Source of the DNA: Solirubrobacterales bacterium
GTDB lineage: Bacteria; Actinomycetota; Thermoleophilia; Solirubrobacterales; Thermoleophilaceae
Direction: 5' to 3'
DNA length: 55,140 nucleotides
Assembly (NCBI GenBank): GCA_012718975.1
Contig: JAAYBF010000036.1
Coordinates: 1-55,140, forward strand
The notes beneath the pieces are model-generated. The model searched no databases. It was not told the DNA's origin and saw nothing but the letters and a program-made list of their open reading frames with translations. The translations under genes were made by a program, and so were the position numbers. Positions 23,195 to 31,449 of this stretch are shown here, in pieces (within the stretch, counting starts at the first letter, position 1; every line of letters starts with the position of its first letter).

Positions 23195-25779
23195 CTTCGG
23201 CCGAGCGTCGTGATGCGCTGCCGCTGGTTGCCCTCGCCGCCGGGGCGGTCGCGGTCGTCGCCGTGCGGTGGGCTCCCGGTGTGCTCGATGTGGTGGCGGC
23301 TGGTCCGGTGCGGCCGGTGGCCGTCTCCCTCGCCGTCGCTACGGTGATCCTCGCCTGTCTGCTGGTCGGCGGCCGGCTGGTAGCCGTCCGCCGCGGTCTG
23401 GGTGACCGGGTCCGGGTCGCGGTGGTCCCCGCGCCGAGCTTCGATCCGTCCGAGGAGGCGGTCGTCAGGTTCGCCTCCGGCCTCAGCCGTTCCCGGCGGG
23501 CGGTCCGCGGGCTGCTCGACGCCCCGGCGAGCGCGGTCCGGGTCGAGCTCGCGACGACCGCCGACGGCGACCTCGCCTACGTCCTCGAGCTGCCCCGCCG
23601 CGCGCGCGGAGCGCTCGCCGCCGCGGCCGCCGCCTACAGCGACATCCAGCTGCGCGACCTCTCCGACGAGCTGCCGTCGCCTGTCGAGGGGGTGGGGGTG
23701 GCGCGGGCGGAGCTGGTCTTGGCTGGGCCGAGCTCGAGCCCGTTGCGGGCGGTGGGGATCGACCCCGACCCGCTCGCTGGCATCGCCGCCGCCGTCGGGG
23801 CGCTGCGCTGCGATGACGGCGAGACCGCGACCGTCTGCGTCGACCTGCTCGCCGTCACCCCGGGCCAGCGCCGCCGTCTCCAACGCCGCCTCCTACGCAA
23901 CGCCCCCAAGACTCGACCGGACGCAGCGGGCCAGCTTGGCGAGCTGGTCGACCTGCCCAAGTCGGGTCCGGCGTCGGCGGGGGAGCTGGTCCAGCGCCGT
24001 GTCGATCGCCAGGCGCTCGCCGCCAAGCTCGCGACCCCGCAGCCGCTGTTCTGGATCCAGCTGCTCGTCAAGACCACCTCGCCGACACCCGGACAGGCGA
24101 AGGAGGCTCTCGCCGGCCTGCTCGCCGCCTTCGATGTCTTCGCCGGCGACAACCACCTCCGCGTCCGCGGGCTGCGGATCCCGGGGCTGGCGTTCCTTGG
24201 CTCCGACCTGCCTGGGCTGCGGCGCCGGTTCGACCGCCGGCTCGCGTCCGGGCTGTTCTCCCCGCCGCGGCGCAGGGTCGTCTCGGCCGGCGAGATCGCC
24301 GGGCTGCTCAAGCCACCCACCACTCACTGTCCGGCCGGCAACGTCGTGCGGTCGATCGGAACGATCCCGCCACCACCGGGCCGGCTCCCGACCTTCAGAG
24401 GTCAGCGCAGCCTTCTGCCGCTCGGGCGGGTCGAGACCGACCGCGGCGACCGGCTGGTCGGCGTGCCGTTGGCCGACACCTTCTTCTCCTACATGGCCGG
24501 CCGGTCGCGGTGGGGCAAGACCGAGACCGCGATCGGCCAGTTCCTTCACCTCGCCAAGGCCGGGCATGGCTGCTTCTTCCTCGACCCCCACGAGGACGCG
24601 ATCCGAAAGATCAAAGCCCACCTCACCGACCCCGACATCCGCGACCGGGTCGTCGAGATCAACCTCGCCAACACCGACCGCCAGACCGCCTGGAACCTCT
24701 TCGCCCCACCCGCCGACGACGCTCAGGCCCAACGCCAGGTCGACGCCGTCGTCGACGCGTTCGCCTCGACGCTGCGCTGGGATGAGACCAACAACCGGGC
24801 GCTGAACCTCACCACCCAGGCAGCCCAAGCACTCGTCGCGCTTGCCCGCCAGCTCCCGCCGTCGCTGGCACCGACGGTCTTTCAGATCCCGACGCTGCTG
24901 TCGGATCCGCAGTGGCGGGCGGCAGCGCTGCCGTTGATGTCCACGCCGACACGCCAGTTCTTCACTGACCGCTTTCCCCGGCTCTCGGAGGAGGCGATCA
25001 CCCCGGTCACCAACCTCATCGACCGCCTCCGCGCCGCCCCCAACGTCGCCGCGCTGCTCGGCGCCCCGACCGCCAGCTACGACATCCGCACCGCGATGGA
25101 CGCCGGCCACATCGTCCTGGCCTGCCCCGGGTCGGGATCGACCCGCGACCGGCTCGTCGCGAACTTCCTCGTCTACGACCTCCTCCACGCCGCCAAGACC
25201 AGAGCCGCCCTCGACCCGGAGCGGCGGCGGCCGTTCTACGCCTTCCTCGACGAGGTCCAAACCTACGACGGCGCGTCCTCGGGCAACCTCGCCGCGCTGC
25301 TGGAGCAGACCGCCAAGTACGGGCTGCGGGCGCTGCTGTTTAACCAGAACCCTGAGCGGCTCACCCCGGCGACGCTCAACGCCGTCACCACCAACCGCTC
25401 CCACCTGCTCACCACAGCACTCAACGCCAAGGCCGCCGGCCTGATCGCCCGCGAGTGGGGCAAGACGGTCGCGCCGGAGGTGATCGCCAGCCTCGAGCGC
25501 TACACCACCATCGGGTCGGTCACCCTCGCCGGCGAGATCACCCCACCGTTCCTCATCCACGGCGTCCCGGTAGAGGAGCTCCACCCCGACACCGACGGCC
25601 CCGACCGGATCGACGCGCTCGACGACGCCATCGCCGCACGGACGGCGACCCGGCCGGTCGGCGAGACCGTCGCAGCGGTCGACGGCCACGACCAACGCAT
25701 CCTCGACCACCTCCACCAACACCGGCCCGGCCAAACCGCGGTGGCGACCCGCCAGGCGATCCCGACGAGGCGCCCATGA
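23191..25779 (+). CDS. Type IV coupling protein (VirD4/TraG-like ATPase), 862 aa
   Basis: This is the ATPase that links processed DNA to the secretion channel. Two N-terminal hydrophobic segments (about 8-35 and 44-66) anchor it. Walker A is 'GRSRWGKTE' (437-445) and Walker B 'FYAFLDEVQTYD' (Asp687-Glu688), with 'LLFNQNPERLTPATLNAVTTNRSHL' following. 'LDPHEDAIRKIKAHL' and 'NLANTDRQTAWNLF' are typical of the DUF87/TraG-type group in actinobacterial elements. The 340 residues before Walker A form a less conserved domain. GTG 23191 overlaps the preceding small frame; the end overlaps the replication-relaxation gene (ATGA). Confidence 0.87.
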   Translation: MTSAERRDALPLVALAAGAVAVVAVRWAPGVLDVVAAGPVRPVAVSLAVATVILACLLVGGRLVAVRRGLGDRVRVAVVPAPSFDPSEEAVVRFASGLSRSRRAVRGLLDAPASAVRVELATTADGDLAYVLELPRRARGALAAAAAAYSDIQLRDLSDELPSPVEGVGVARAELVLAGPSSSPLRAVGIDPDPLAGIAAAVGALRCDDGETATVCVDLLAVTPGQRRRLQRRLLRNAPKTRPDAAGQLGELVDLPKSGPASAGELVQRRVDRQALAAKLATPQPLFWIQLLVKTTSPTPGQAKEALAGLLAAFDVFAGDNHLRVRGLRIPGLAFLGSDLPGLRRRFDRRLASGLFSPPRRRVVSAGEIAGLLKPPTTHCPAGNVVRSIGTIPPPPGRLPTFRGQRSLLPLGRVETDRGDRLVGVPLADTFFSYMAGRSRWGKTETAIGQFLHLAKAGHGCFFLDPHEDAIRKIKAHLTDPDIRDRVVEINLANTDRQTAWNLFAPPADDAQAQRQVDAVVDAFASTLRWDETNNRALNLTTQAAQALVALARQLPPSLAPTVFQIPTLLSDPQWRAAALPLMSTPTRQFFTDRFPRLSEEAITPVTNLIDRLRAAPNVAALLGAPTASYDIRTAMDAGHIVLACPGSGSTRDRLVANFLVYDLLHAAKTRAALDPERRRPFYAFLDEVQTYDGASSGNLAALLEQTAKYGLRALLFNQNPERLTPATLNAVTTNRSHLLTTALNAKAAGLIAREWGKTVAPEVIASLERYTTIGSVTLAGEITPPFLIHGVPVEELHPDTDGPDRIDALDDAIAARTATRPVGETVAAVDGHDQRILDHLHQHRPGQTAVATRQAIPTRRP

Positions 25780-26699
25780 CCACCAGGTCACACCCAGTCC
25801 CGCGGTTTGGCAAGACCGCGGTCGCGATCCTCGAGAGCCTCTACCAGCACCGGCTGCTGTCCACCCGACAGATCCACCGCCTCCACGCACCCGCCACACG
25901 GATCCAGGGCAGCCAACGCACTCTCGCCCGCCTCCGCCAAGCCCAGCTCACAGACGCCGTCCAGCTACCCGGCCGGATGCGGCTTTGGTACCTCACCGAC
26001 CGCGGCCTCGACGCTGTCGAGGCGATCCCCAACCGCGTCGAGACCCGCCGCAAGCAAATCCCCCGCGACCACGCCGCCGGCCCCCTCCAACAACACACCC
26101 TCGCCGTCAACGACGTCGGGATCGCGTTCGTCGAGGCAGCCCGTACCCGTGGTGATGACTGCGGGCCGCTGGCGTGGCGGCACGAGATCGCCCACCCAAT
26201 CGGCCGGCCCTCAGGCCGGCGGCGCAGCGAGCAGCTGATCGCCGACGCCGTCCTCACCTACCAGCTCAACCAGCCCGCCGAGACGAGCTTTCACTACCGC
26301 TTCGTCGAGCTCGACCGCGCCAACCGCGCCACCAACGACCTCGCCCGCCGCCTCGCCCGCTACGCCCACCTCTACCACCACACCGTCACCCCAGACCAGG
26401 CCTCGGTGCCGGTGGCGGGGTGGACGCTGCTCTACCCGATCTTCCCCGGGCTGCTGGTCGTGCTCGCGGGCGAGGCCCGTCACCGCCTCGAGCGTCGCCG
26501 CCAAACGGTGCTCGACCTCTGCCGCCAAGACCCCGACCTCGCCGCCACCCCACAGGTGCGGCTGTCGATCTGCCTCCTCGACGACCTCACCACCCACGGC
26601 CCGTTCGCACCGATCTGCCGCACCCCCGACGACCTCGACCAGCCCGTCGACTGGCTCAACAACCCCAACCCCCTGGCAGACAGCGGGGGCGCGTCGTGA
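25776..26699 (+). CDS. Replication-relaxation family protein, 307 aa
   Basis: Residues about 14-85 form a winged helix ('AVAILESLYQHRLLSTRQIHRLH', 'SQRTLARLRQAQLTDAV', 'RLWYLTDRGLDAVEA'). The rest has an alpha/beta core ('LIADAVLTYQL...HYRFVELDRANRATNDLARRLARYAHLY'), the typical Replic_Relax layout. In the sequence the acidic 'IADAVLTY ... FVELDR' resembles a nuclease-like core, and members are thought to act in replication or mobilisation of actinobacterial and Gram-positive elements. As no classical MOB relaxase is found in the window, this is the best candidate for the DNA-processing partner of the coupling protein. ATG 25776 overlaps the coupling-protein stop; the end overlaps the methyltransferase start. 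Confidence 0.82.
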   Translation: MTTRSHPVPRFGKTAVAILESLYQHRLLSTRQIHRLHAPATRIQGSQRTLARLRQAQLTDAVQLPGRMRLWYLTDRGLDAVEAIPNRVETRRKQIPRDHAAGPLQQHTLAVNDVGIAFVEAARTRGDDCGPLAWRHEIAHPIGRPSGRRRSEQLIADAVLTYQLNQPAETSFHYRFVELDRANRATNDLARRLARYAHLYHHTVTPDQASVPVAGWTLLYPIFPGLLVVLAGEARHRLERRRQTVLDLCRQDPDLAATPQVRLSICLLDDLTTHGPFAPICRTPDDLDQPVDWLNNPNPLADSGGAS

Positions 26700-27763
26700 C
26701 GGCGTCGAGCAAGAAGGCGATCGAGCTGCCAACACCCGGGGGGAGGGGGAGGGGGTGGAAGGTGATCGCCGGCGACTCGCTCGCCCAACTCCCCAGGATC
26801 GGCGACCAGACCGTCGACGCGGTCGTGACCGACCCGCCGTATGGCATCGACTTCCAAGGCGCCGACTGGGACGGCCGCGTAATCCGCAACGCCGCCCAAC
26901 ACGCCAGCGGCGAGCGCTTGTCGGCGGGGGAGGCCTTCCAGCAGTGGACAGGCCTCTGGGCTGGCGAGTGTCTGCGGATCCTCAAGCCCGGCGGTCACCT
27001 CCTCGCGTTCGGGGCGCCGCGGACCGTCCACCGCCTCGCCGCCGGCGTTGAGGACGCCGGCTTCGAGTTGCGCGACACGCTGATGTGGCTCTACGGAACT
27101 GGCATGCCGAAGTCCCGCCGCCTACCGGGCGGCCAAGGCACCCAGCTCAAACCGGCGTATGAGCCGATCATCCTCGCCCGCCGGCCACCCGACGGAGCGG
27201 TCGGCCGCAACATCGCCCGCCACGGCACCGGAGCGCTCAACGTCGACGCCTGCCGCGTCAACGACCGCTACCCAGCCCACCTCGTCCTCACCCACACACC
27301 GCTCTGCGACGAGGACTCCTGCCATCCCAGCTGTCCGGTCCCGCTGATCGACGACTCCGCCCACGCGCGCGGCACCCGGGCGGCGCAGCGGATGAGCCGG
27401 CTCTTCTACTGCCCCAAGGCCAGCCGCGCCGAGCGCAACGCCGGCTGCGACCACCTACCCGCCAGACCGCTCGACCTCTTCCCCAACGCCCACCCCACCA
27501 ACCGACAGCCCGCCAGCGCCGCCAACGACCACCCGACCGTCAAGCCACTCGACCTCATGCGTTGGCTCGTGCGTCTGGCCACCCCACCCGGCGGGATGGT
27601 GCTCGACCCGTTCTGCGGATCGGGCTCCACCGGCGCCGCCGCGGTACTCGAGCAGCGCCGGTTCGCCGGCATCGAGCGCGACCCCAACTACCAACGCATC
27701 GCCCGCGCCCGCATCGCCCACTGGGCCACCAACGAGGCCGGAGAGCGGGATGGGCACCCTTGA
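26696..27763 (+). CDS. DNA (adenine-N6 or cytosine-N4) methyltransferase, beta class, 355 aa
   Basis: 'DPPYG' (motif IV, 46-50) comes before 'DPFCGSGST' (motif I, 304-312). That order marks the beta class of amino-methyltransferases. 'HPTVKPLDLMRWLVRLATPPGG' is the usual lead-in to motif I, and the target-recognition region lies between (about 110-260, with a Cys-rich 'CDEDSCHPSCPVP'). The GTG at 26696 overlaps the previous stop (GTGA). It belongs to the transfer operon and has no nuclease partner next to it, so an orphan enzyme that protects the element from restriction on entry is more likely than a restriction-modification pair. The target sequence cannot be read from the protein. Confidence 0.88.
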   Translation: MTASSKKAIELPTPGGRGRGWKVIAGDSLAQLPRIGDQTVDAVVTDPPYGIDFQGADWDGRVIRNAAQHASGERLSAGEAFQQWTGLWAGECLRILKPGGHLLAFGAPRTVHRLAAGVEDAGFELRDTLMWLYGTGMPKSRRLPGGQGTQLKPAYEPIILARRPPDGAVGRNIARHGTGALNVDACRVNDRYPAHLVLTHTPLCDEDSCHPSCPVPLIDDSAHARGTRAAQRMSRLFYCPKASRAERNAGCDHLPARPLDLFPNAHPTNRQPASAANDHPTVKPLDLMRWLVRLATPPGGMVLDPFCGSGSTGAAAVLEQRRFAGIERDPNYQRIARARIAHWATNEAGERDGHP

Positions 27764-28121
27764 CCGCGACGACATCGAGCGGATCGCCCGCCGCGTCGCC
27801 GAGCTCGTAGCCGCCCGGCCACCCGCCGCGGCCCGCTACGTCGACGCCGCCGAAGTCGCGCGCGTCCTCGGCGTCGAGCGCGACTGGGTCTACGCCCACG
27901 CCCGCCAGCTCGGCGCCGTACGCCTCGGCGGCCCCCAAGGCCGGCTGCGGTTCGACCTCCAACAGATCACCCGCGACCTCGCCAACACCACCAACCCGCC
28001 GCCAACGAGGCGGGCCGGCCGGCGGTCGGCGGGGACTGGAGACCTCCGCGCAGCAGAGCTAACGTCGCCGAGCCGCCACGCCAACCGGCACGACCCACCA
28101 GGCGGCCCACATCGACGATGA
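27750..28121 (+). CDS. Excisionase-like helix-turn-helix protein, 123 aa
   Basis: 'YVDAAEVARVLGVERDWVYAHARQLGAVRLGGPQGRLRFDLQQITRDL' (about 30-77) is the small winged helix of MerR/Xis-type excisionase proteins. The C-terminal 45 residues are basic and disordered. The ATG at 27750 lies inside the methyltransferase gene (14-bp overlap), and the integrase gene follows after 39 bp. The order excisionase then integrase at the end of a conjugative operon is common. It probably steers the integrase toward excision. Confidence 0.8.
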   Translation: MGTLDRDDIERIARRVAELVAARPPAAARYVDAAEVARVLGVERDWVYAHARQLGAVRLGGPQGRLRFDLQQITRDLANTTNPPPTRRAGRRSAGTGDLRAAELTSPSRHANRHDPPGGPHRR

Positions 28122-28160
28122 CCACCGACCACACCCCCCAACGGCAAAGGATCTGAAGCC

Positions 28161-29672
28161 GTGGGACGGGCAGCCACCGGAACGATCCTCACCATCACCC
28201 TCGCCGACGGCACGATCCAGTTCCGGCTCCGGTTCCGCGCCGACGGCGACCGCCACGACCTCTACCTCCACGAGCGCCGCGACTGCGACTGCGGCTGCGG
28301 AGGCGGATGGAACGAGCGCACCGCCCGCGTCGAGCTCGACAACATCCTCGCCCGCGTCAAAGCCGGCATCTGGACCAGACCATCACCGCGACGCAAGCCT
28401 GCCGTCCAGGAGCCCGAGCCAGGTCCGCCGCTGTTTCGCGACTACGCCGCCGACTGGCTGCAGGCAAAGCGCGAAGGGATCCTCGGCGACAAGCCGCTCA
28501 GCCAAGCCACCTACAACGACTACCGCTCCCGCCTGCACGTCCACCTCCAGCCCTACTTCGGCGACTACCGCCTCGACGAGATCGACCGCGACACCTGCCT
28601 CGCCTTCAAGGCCCACAAGATCCGCGAGGCCCAAGAGCTACGCGACGCCATCGCAGCTGGCGCCGTCATCCGCGACCACCGCGGCCGCCGCCGCGACCCC
28701 ACCGGACCAGCGATGCTCAAGAAGCTCATCACCGCCCTGACCTCGATCCTCGACGAGGCAGTCGAGGACGGCCACATCACCACCAACCCCGCCCGCAGCC
28801 GCCGCATGCGCGTCCACGTCCCCAAACCCAAACGGACCTTCCTCGAGATCGACGAGCTCGCCGCACTCGAGGACGCCGCCGCAAGCCAAGAGCGCGACCC
28901 CACCCGGTCCACTCCCGACGACGGCTCGACCCAGGCCAAGGTCGCCAAGCTCCACCAGGACGGCAAGCGCCCCACAGACATCGCCGCCCAGCTCGGTCTC
29001 GCGAAATCGACGGTCAGCTACCACCTCGACCAACTCGGCATCCAACCCCAGCCCTACATCGGCCGCAAGGCGCTCGTCACGACCCTCGGACGGTCCGGCG
29101 TCCGCATCAGCGAGCTGTGCGACCTACGCATCGGCCACATCCGCCTCCACAACGCCAGCGGCGCCCGCTTCCACATCACCGACTCCAAGACCGAGACCGG
29201 CATCCGCCACATCGAGATCACCCCAGACCTCACCGAGACCCTCATCATCCACATCGACCACCTCCGCCGAACTGGCAAACCCACCGCACCAGACGCCTGG
29301 GCCTTCCCCAACACCCGCGGCGGACGCCTATCCCGCCAACGCGCCGCCAAGATCCTCACCGACGCCGCCAAGGCCGCAACCCGTCGCGTGCACGCTCGCG
29401 GCAACCCACCGCTCCCTCACGTCACGCCCCACACCCTCCGCCGCACCTACATCTCCATCGCCCTACTCGCCAACAACTTCGACGTCCTCTGGGTCATGAA
29501 CCAAGTCGGCCACGCCGACTCCAAGATGACCCTCGACGTCTACGCCAAACTCCAACAACGCGTCAAACGCCAACATGGTGCCGCCTTCGACGACCTAGTC
29601 CGGGAAGCTGGGGCTTCGCGAACCACGGGTGGCATCAGCTCAAGCGCAGACAGCCGACGCCCGCCGGAGTGA
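28161..29672 (+). CDS. Tyrosine integrase with an inserted helix-turn-helix, 503 aa
   Basis: The integrase chain runs: N-terminal arm-binding region with an odd Cys cluster (DCDCGCG, 40-46), SAM-like core-binding domain (about 88-215), then the catalytic domain. Catalytic residues are visible: Arg315 ('GVRISELCDL'), the Lys-bearing 'DSKTETG' (343), His424-x-x-Arg427 ('HTLRRTY'), His451 ('QVGHADS') and Tyr461 ('LDVYAKL'). Between the first catalytic helix and the Arg box, about residues 255-297 form an extra helix-turn-helix ('STQAKVAKLHQDGKRPTDIAAQL' then 'KSTVSYHLDQLGI'), like that of resolvases or recombinase tails. It would integrate and excise the element. The GTG start at 28161 is used; a longer leader is not supported. 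Confidence 0.9.
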   Translation: MGRAATGTILTITLADGTIQFRLRFRADGDRHDLYLHERRDCDCGCGGGWNERTARVELDNILARVKAGIWTRPSPRRKPAVQEPEPGPPLFRDYAADWLQAKREGILGDKPLSQATYNDYRSRLHVHLQPYFGDYRLDEIDRDTCLAFKAHKIREAQELRDAIAAGAVIRDHRGRRRDPTGPAMLKKLITALTSILDEAVEDGHITTNPARSRRMRVHVPKPKRTFLEIDELAALEDAAASQERDPTRSTPDDGSTQAKVAKLHQDGKRPTDIAAQLGLAKSTVSYHLDQLGIQPQPYIGRKALVTTLGRSGVRISELCDLRIGHIRLHNASGARFHITDSKTETGIRHIEITPDLTETLIIHIDHLRRTGKPTAPDAWAFPNTRGGRLSRQRAAKILTDAAKAATRRVHARGNPPLPHVTPHTLRRTYISIALLANNFDVLWVMNQVGHADSKMTLDVYAKLQQRVKRQHGAAFDDLVREAGASRTTGGISSSADSRRPPE

Positions 29673-29775
29673 ACTGTAAGCCGCCCGCGGACGATGGACA
29701 TCGCGGTTGAGCGGTGTCACGCGGTCCTCGATGCGGCGTGCGACCGAAGACCGTTGGATAGGCAGATCACCTCCG

Positions 29776-31449
29776 TCAGGCACTGAGCATTGGTTCCAGA
29801 CCGTCCGGTGCCTTACTGCGCTTGGCCTTGAAGTCGTAAGCCACGCTGCGCGCCGTGAGACCAGCTGCGAGCGCGTCCGCAAGGGTGTCGTCGGTCTTCG
29901 CTGCTAACGAGTGACCAACTGCTGCTGCCACCAATCCTGCGAACGCGGGCAGTACAATCTCGAGTGCCGGTCCACGGACCTCGGCTCGATGCACAGCGAA
30001 GTTCCGGATCAGGTAGGCGCGATCGCATACTGAGACGAGGCGGTTAACGAGTCGATCGAAGTCGTTGCGTAGTCCCGATCCACCGTCCCAGGCCGTGATG
30101 AGCTTGAAGCGGGCCCAGCCGATAGCGTCTCCGGCATCCGCGAGGGCCTTGTCGAGTCCGGGAGCGTCAGAAGTGAGCTGGCTCACGATCCACTCGACCT
30201 CGCCTCCCTCGGGTGCTGCTCCTAACCCCGCGGCCTCAGCGCGTCCGGCGAGCCATAGGTGGACGTCGCGTGCGTAGACGAACTGCCCGAGGCCAGCCAT
30301 AACATCGCCGGCGTGCCAGCCTGGGTCATCGGCCACTCCGCCATATAGTGCATCGGCTGCGGTCCACAGGTCGACGAACGCGGTCTGCGGTGGTGCCGTC
30401 CGAGCTTGGGCAAGCTGGTCGAGCGCGTCGTTGAGTCGTCCGCTCGGATCGTCCTCGCCGGGACGCCATTGCTCTACGCCAGGGGGGCGCACCTCCAGCG
30501 GCTCGCTCGGAAGCTCCAAGACATGGGTCTTCGTCGTGTGAGTGTCATAGACGACTGCGACAGTTGGATCGGCCACCTTCCGTCCCATCAGCCGCCATGC
30601 GCCTACGGCACTGCGTAGCTGCTTGTCGACGATTCGAACAGCGGCGTCGGGGTCGGCCGCCTCGACATTCGGGAAGTGCGAGACGGCCTGGGCCGCCGAC
30701 ACGGTCTTCAGCACCTCGTCAGCGTTTTCGGGAGCCCACTCCCGGATGATCTCAATTGCCGGTTGCACCTGGATGCCTCGCAGGCGGGCTGTGTTGGACT
30801 CCTCCGACAAGTCGGTGAGAGGGGTCAGGACGACGAACTCACGGACGCGACCGTGATGATGAGCATCCAGCGTGTCGAGGATGGCATTCGCGAGCGAACC
30901 ATCTTTCGCGTAACGCACCTCCACTTCGGCGAGGACCGCCTCCCGCCAGCTACGGGAGTGCCGATTGTAGACCAGCTCTGCGTCAAGTTGACACACCAGG
31001 TCGTCGAGGCGACGGAAGTCCACCTGGCTGTGCCCAGCAGAGTCAACGACTGCCGCCAGATGCGCGACTAGGCCTTGTACGTACTCTGGCTGATCGAGGT
31101 GGTCGAGAAATGCCTTAAGGAGGCCAGGCCCGAGTGCCCCGGGCACGAAGCCCTTCGTCGAGGTGTGCTTGAGCTTGCTGGCATACCCAGCGATCTCTGG
31201 GTACCGCTTCGCTAGGTAGGGATCCTCGCTTTCAAGCAGCGCCTTCACCTCGTTAAGGAGCTTCTCGACGACTCCGTTGACACGCACGGCGCCATCGCGG
31301 TTCGCCTCGGAAAGGTCGCGCAACTCGGCGAGTCGGAGCCGCACACCCACCTCGGTCGCACGGGTCCACCACGGCCCGGCGCCGCCGCAGAGCTCCCTCC
31401 AGCGCTGGAGTACAAACAGGGCCGCGTGTTGCTCGGGGGGAGAGCTCAA
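29776..31449 (-). CDS. HEPN-domain protein coupled to a GHKL ATPase, 557 aa
   Basis: The C-terminal region contains 'YLIRNFAVHRAEV' (RNFAVH, 482-487), which fits the Rx4-6H motif of HEPN ribonuclease domains, with flanking helices ('FDRLVNRLVSVCDRAYLI' and 'LPAFAGLVAAAVGH') as in Apea-like HEPN. The first 400 residues are alpha-rich and unassigned. The start is TTG 31449, which overlaps the TGA of the upstream ATPase gene (TTGA), so both are made together. HEPN domains act as RNases in toxin-antitoxin, abortive-infection and CRISPR effectors. An ATPase-gated RNA-cleaving effector is therefore a reasonable reading, but it is inference. The gene ends about 100 bp from the integrase stop, in convergent orientation. 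Confidence 0.68.
   Translation of the reverse strand: MSSPPEQHAALFVLQRWRELCGGAGPWWTRATEVGVRLRLAELRDLSEANRDGAVRVNGVVEKLLNEVKALLESEDPYLAKRYPEIAGYASKLKHTSTKGFVPGALGPGLLKAFLDHLDQPEYVQGLVAHLAAVVDSAGHSQVDFRRLDDLVCQLDAELVYNRHSRSWREAVLAEVEVRYAKDGSLANAILDTLDAHHHGRVREFVVLTPLTDLSEESNTARLRGIQVQPAIEIIREWAPENADEVLKTVSAAQAVSHFPNVEAADPDAAVRIVDKQLRSAVGAWRLMGRKVADPTVAVVYDTHTTKTHVLELPSEPLEVRPPGVEQWRPGEDDPSGRLNDALDQLAQARTAPPQTAFVDLWTAADALYGGVADDPGWHAGDVMAGLGQFVYARDVHLWLAGRAEAAGLGAAPEGGEVEWIVSQLTSDAPGLDKALADAGDAIGWARFKLITAWDGGSGLRNDFDRLVNRLVSVCDRAYLIRNFAVHRAEVRGPALEIVLPAFAGLVAAAVGHSLAAKTDDTLADALAAGLTARSVAYDFKAKRSKAPDGLEPMLSA

Larger units (their letters stand above)
14043..29672 (+). mobile_element. Core of an integrative and conjugative element (regulator to integrase)
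   Basis: The plus-strand run from the ArsR-like regulator to the tyrosine integrase is a single polarised cluster with 4-bp stop/start overlaps at almost every junction. It encodes channel, ATPases, wall hydrolase, coupling protein, DNA-processing candidate, methyltransferase, excisionase and integrase. The ends of the element are not defined: no direct repeat of the tRNA-Phe 3' end was found inside the window, so the outer att site may lie to the left of position 1, and the genes on both sides (1-9.4 kb and 29.7-40.6 kb) may be cargo. Confidence 0.75.

Noticed and set aside
29673-29775. Attachment site directly after the integrase gene
   Set aside because: The 100-bp gap has no match to the tRNA-Phe end and no clear repeat.
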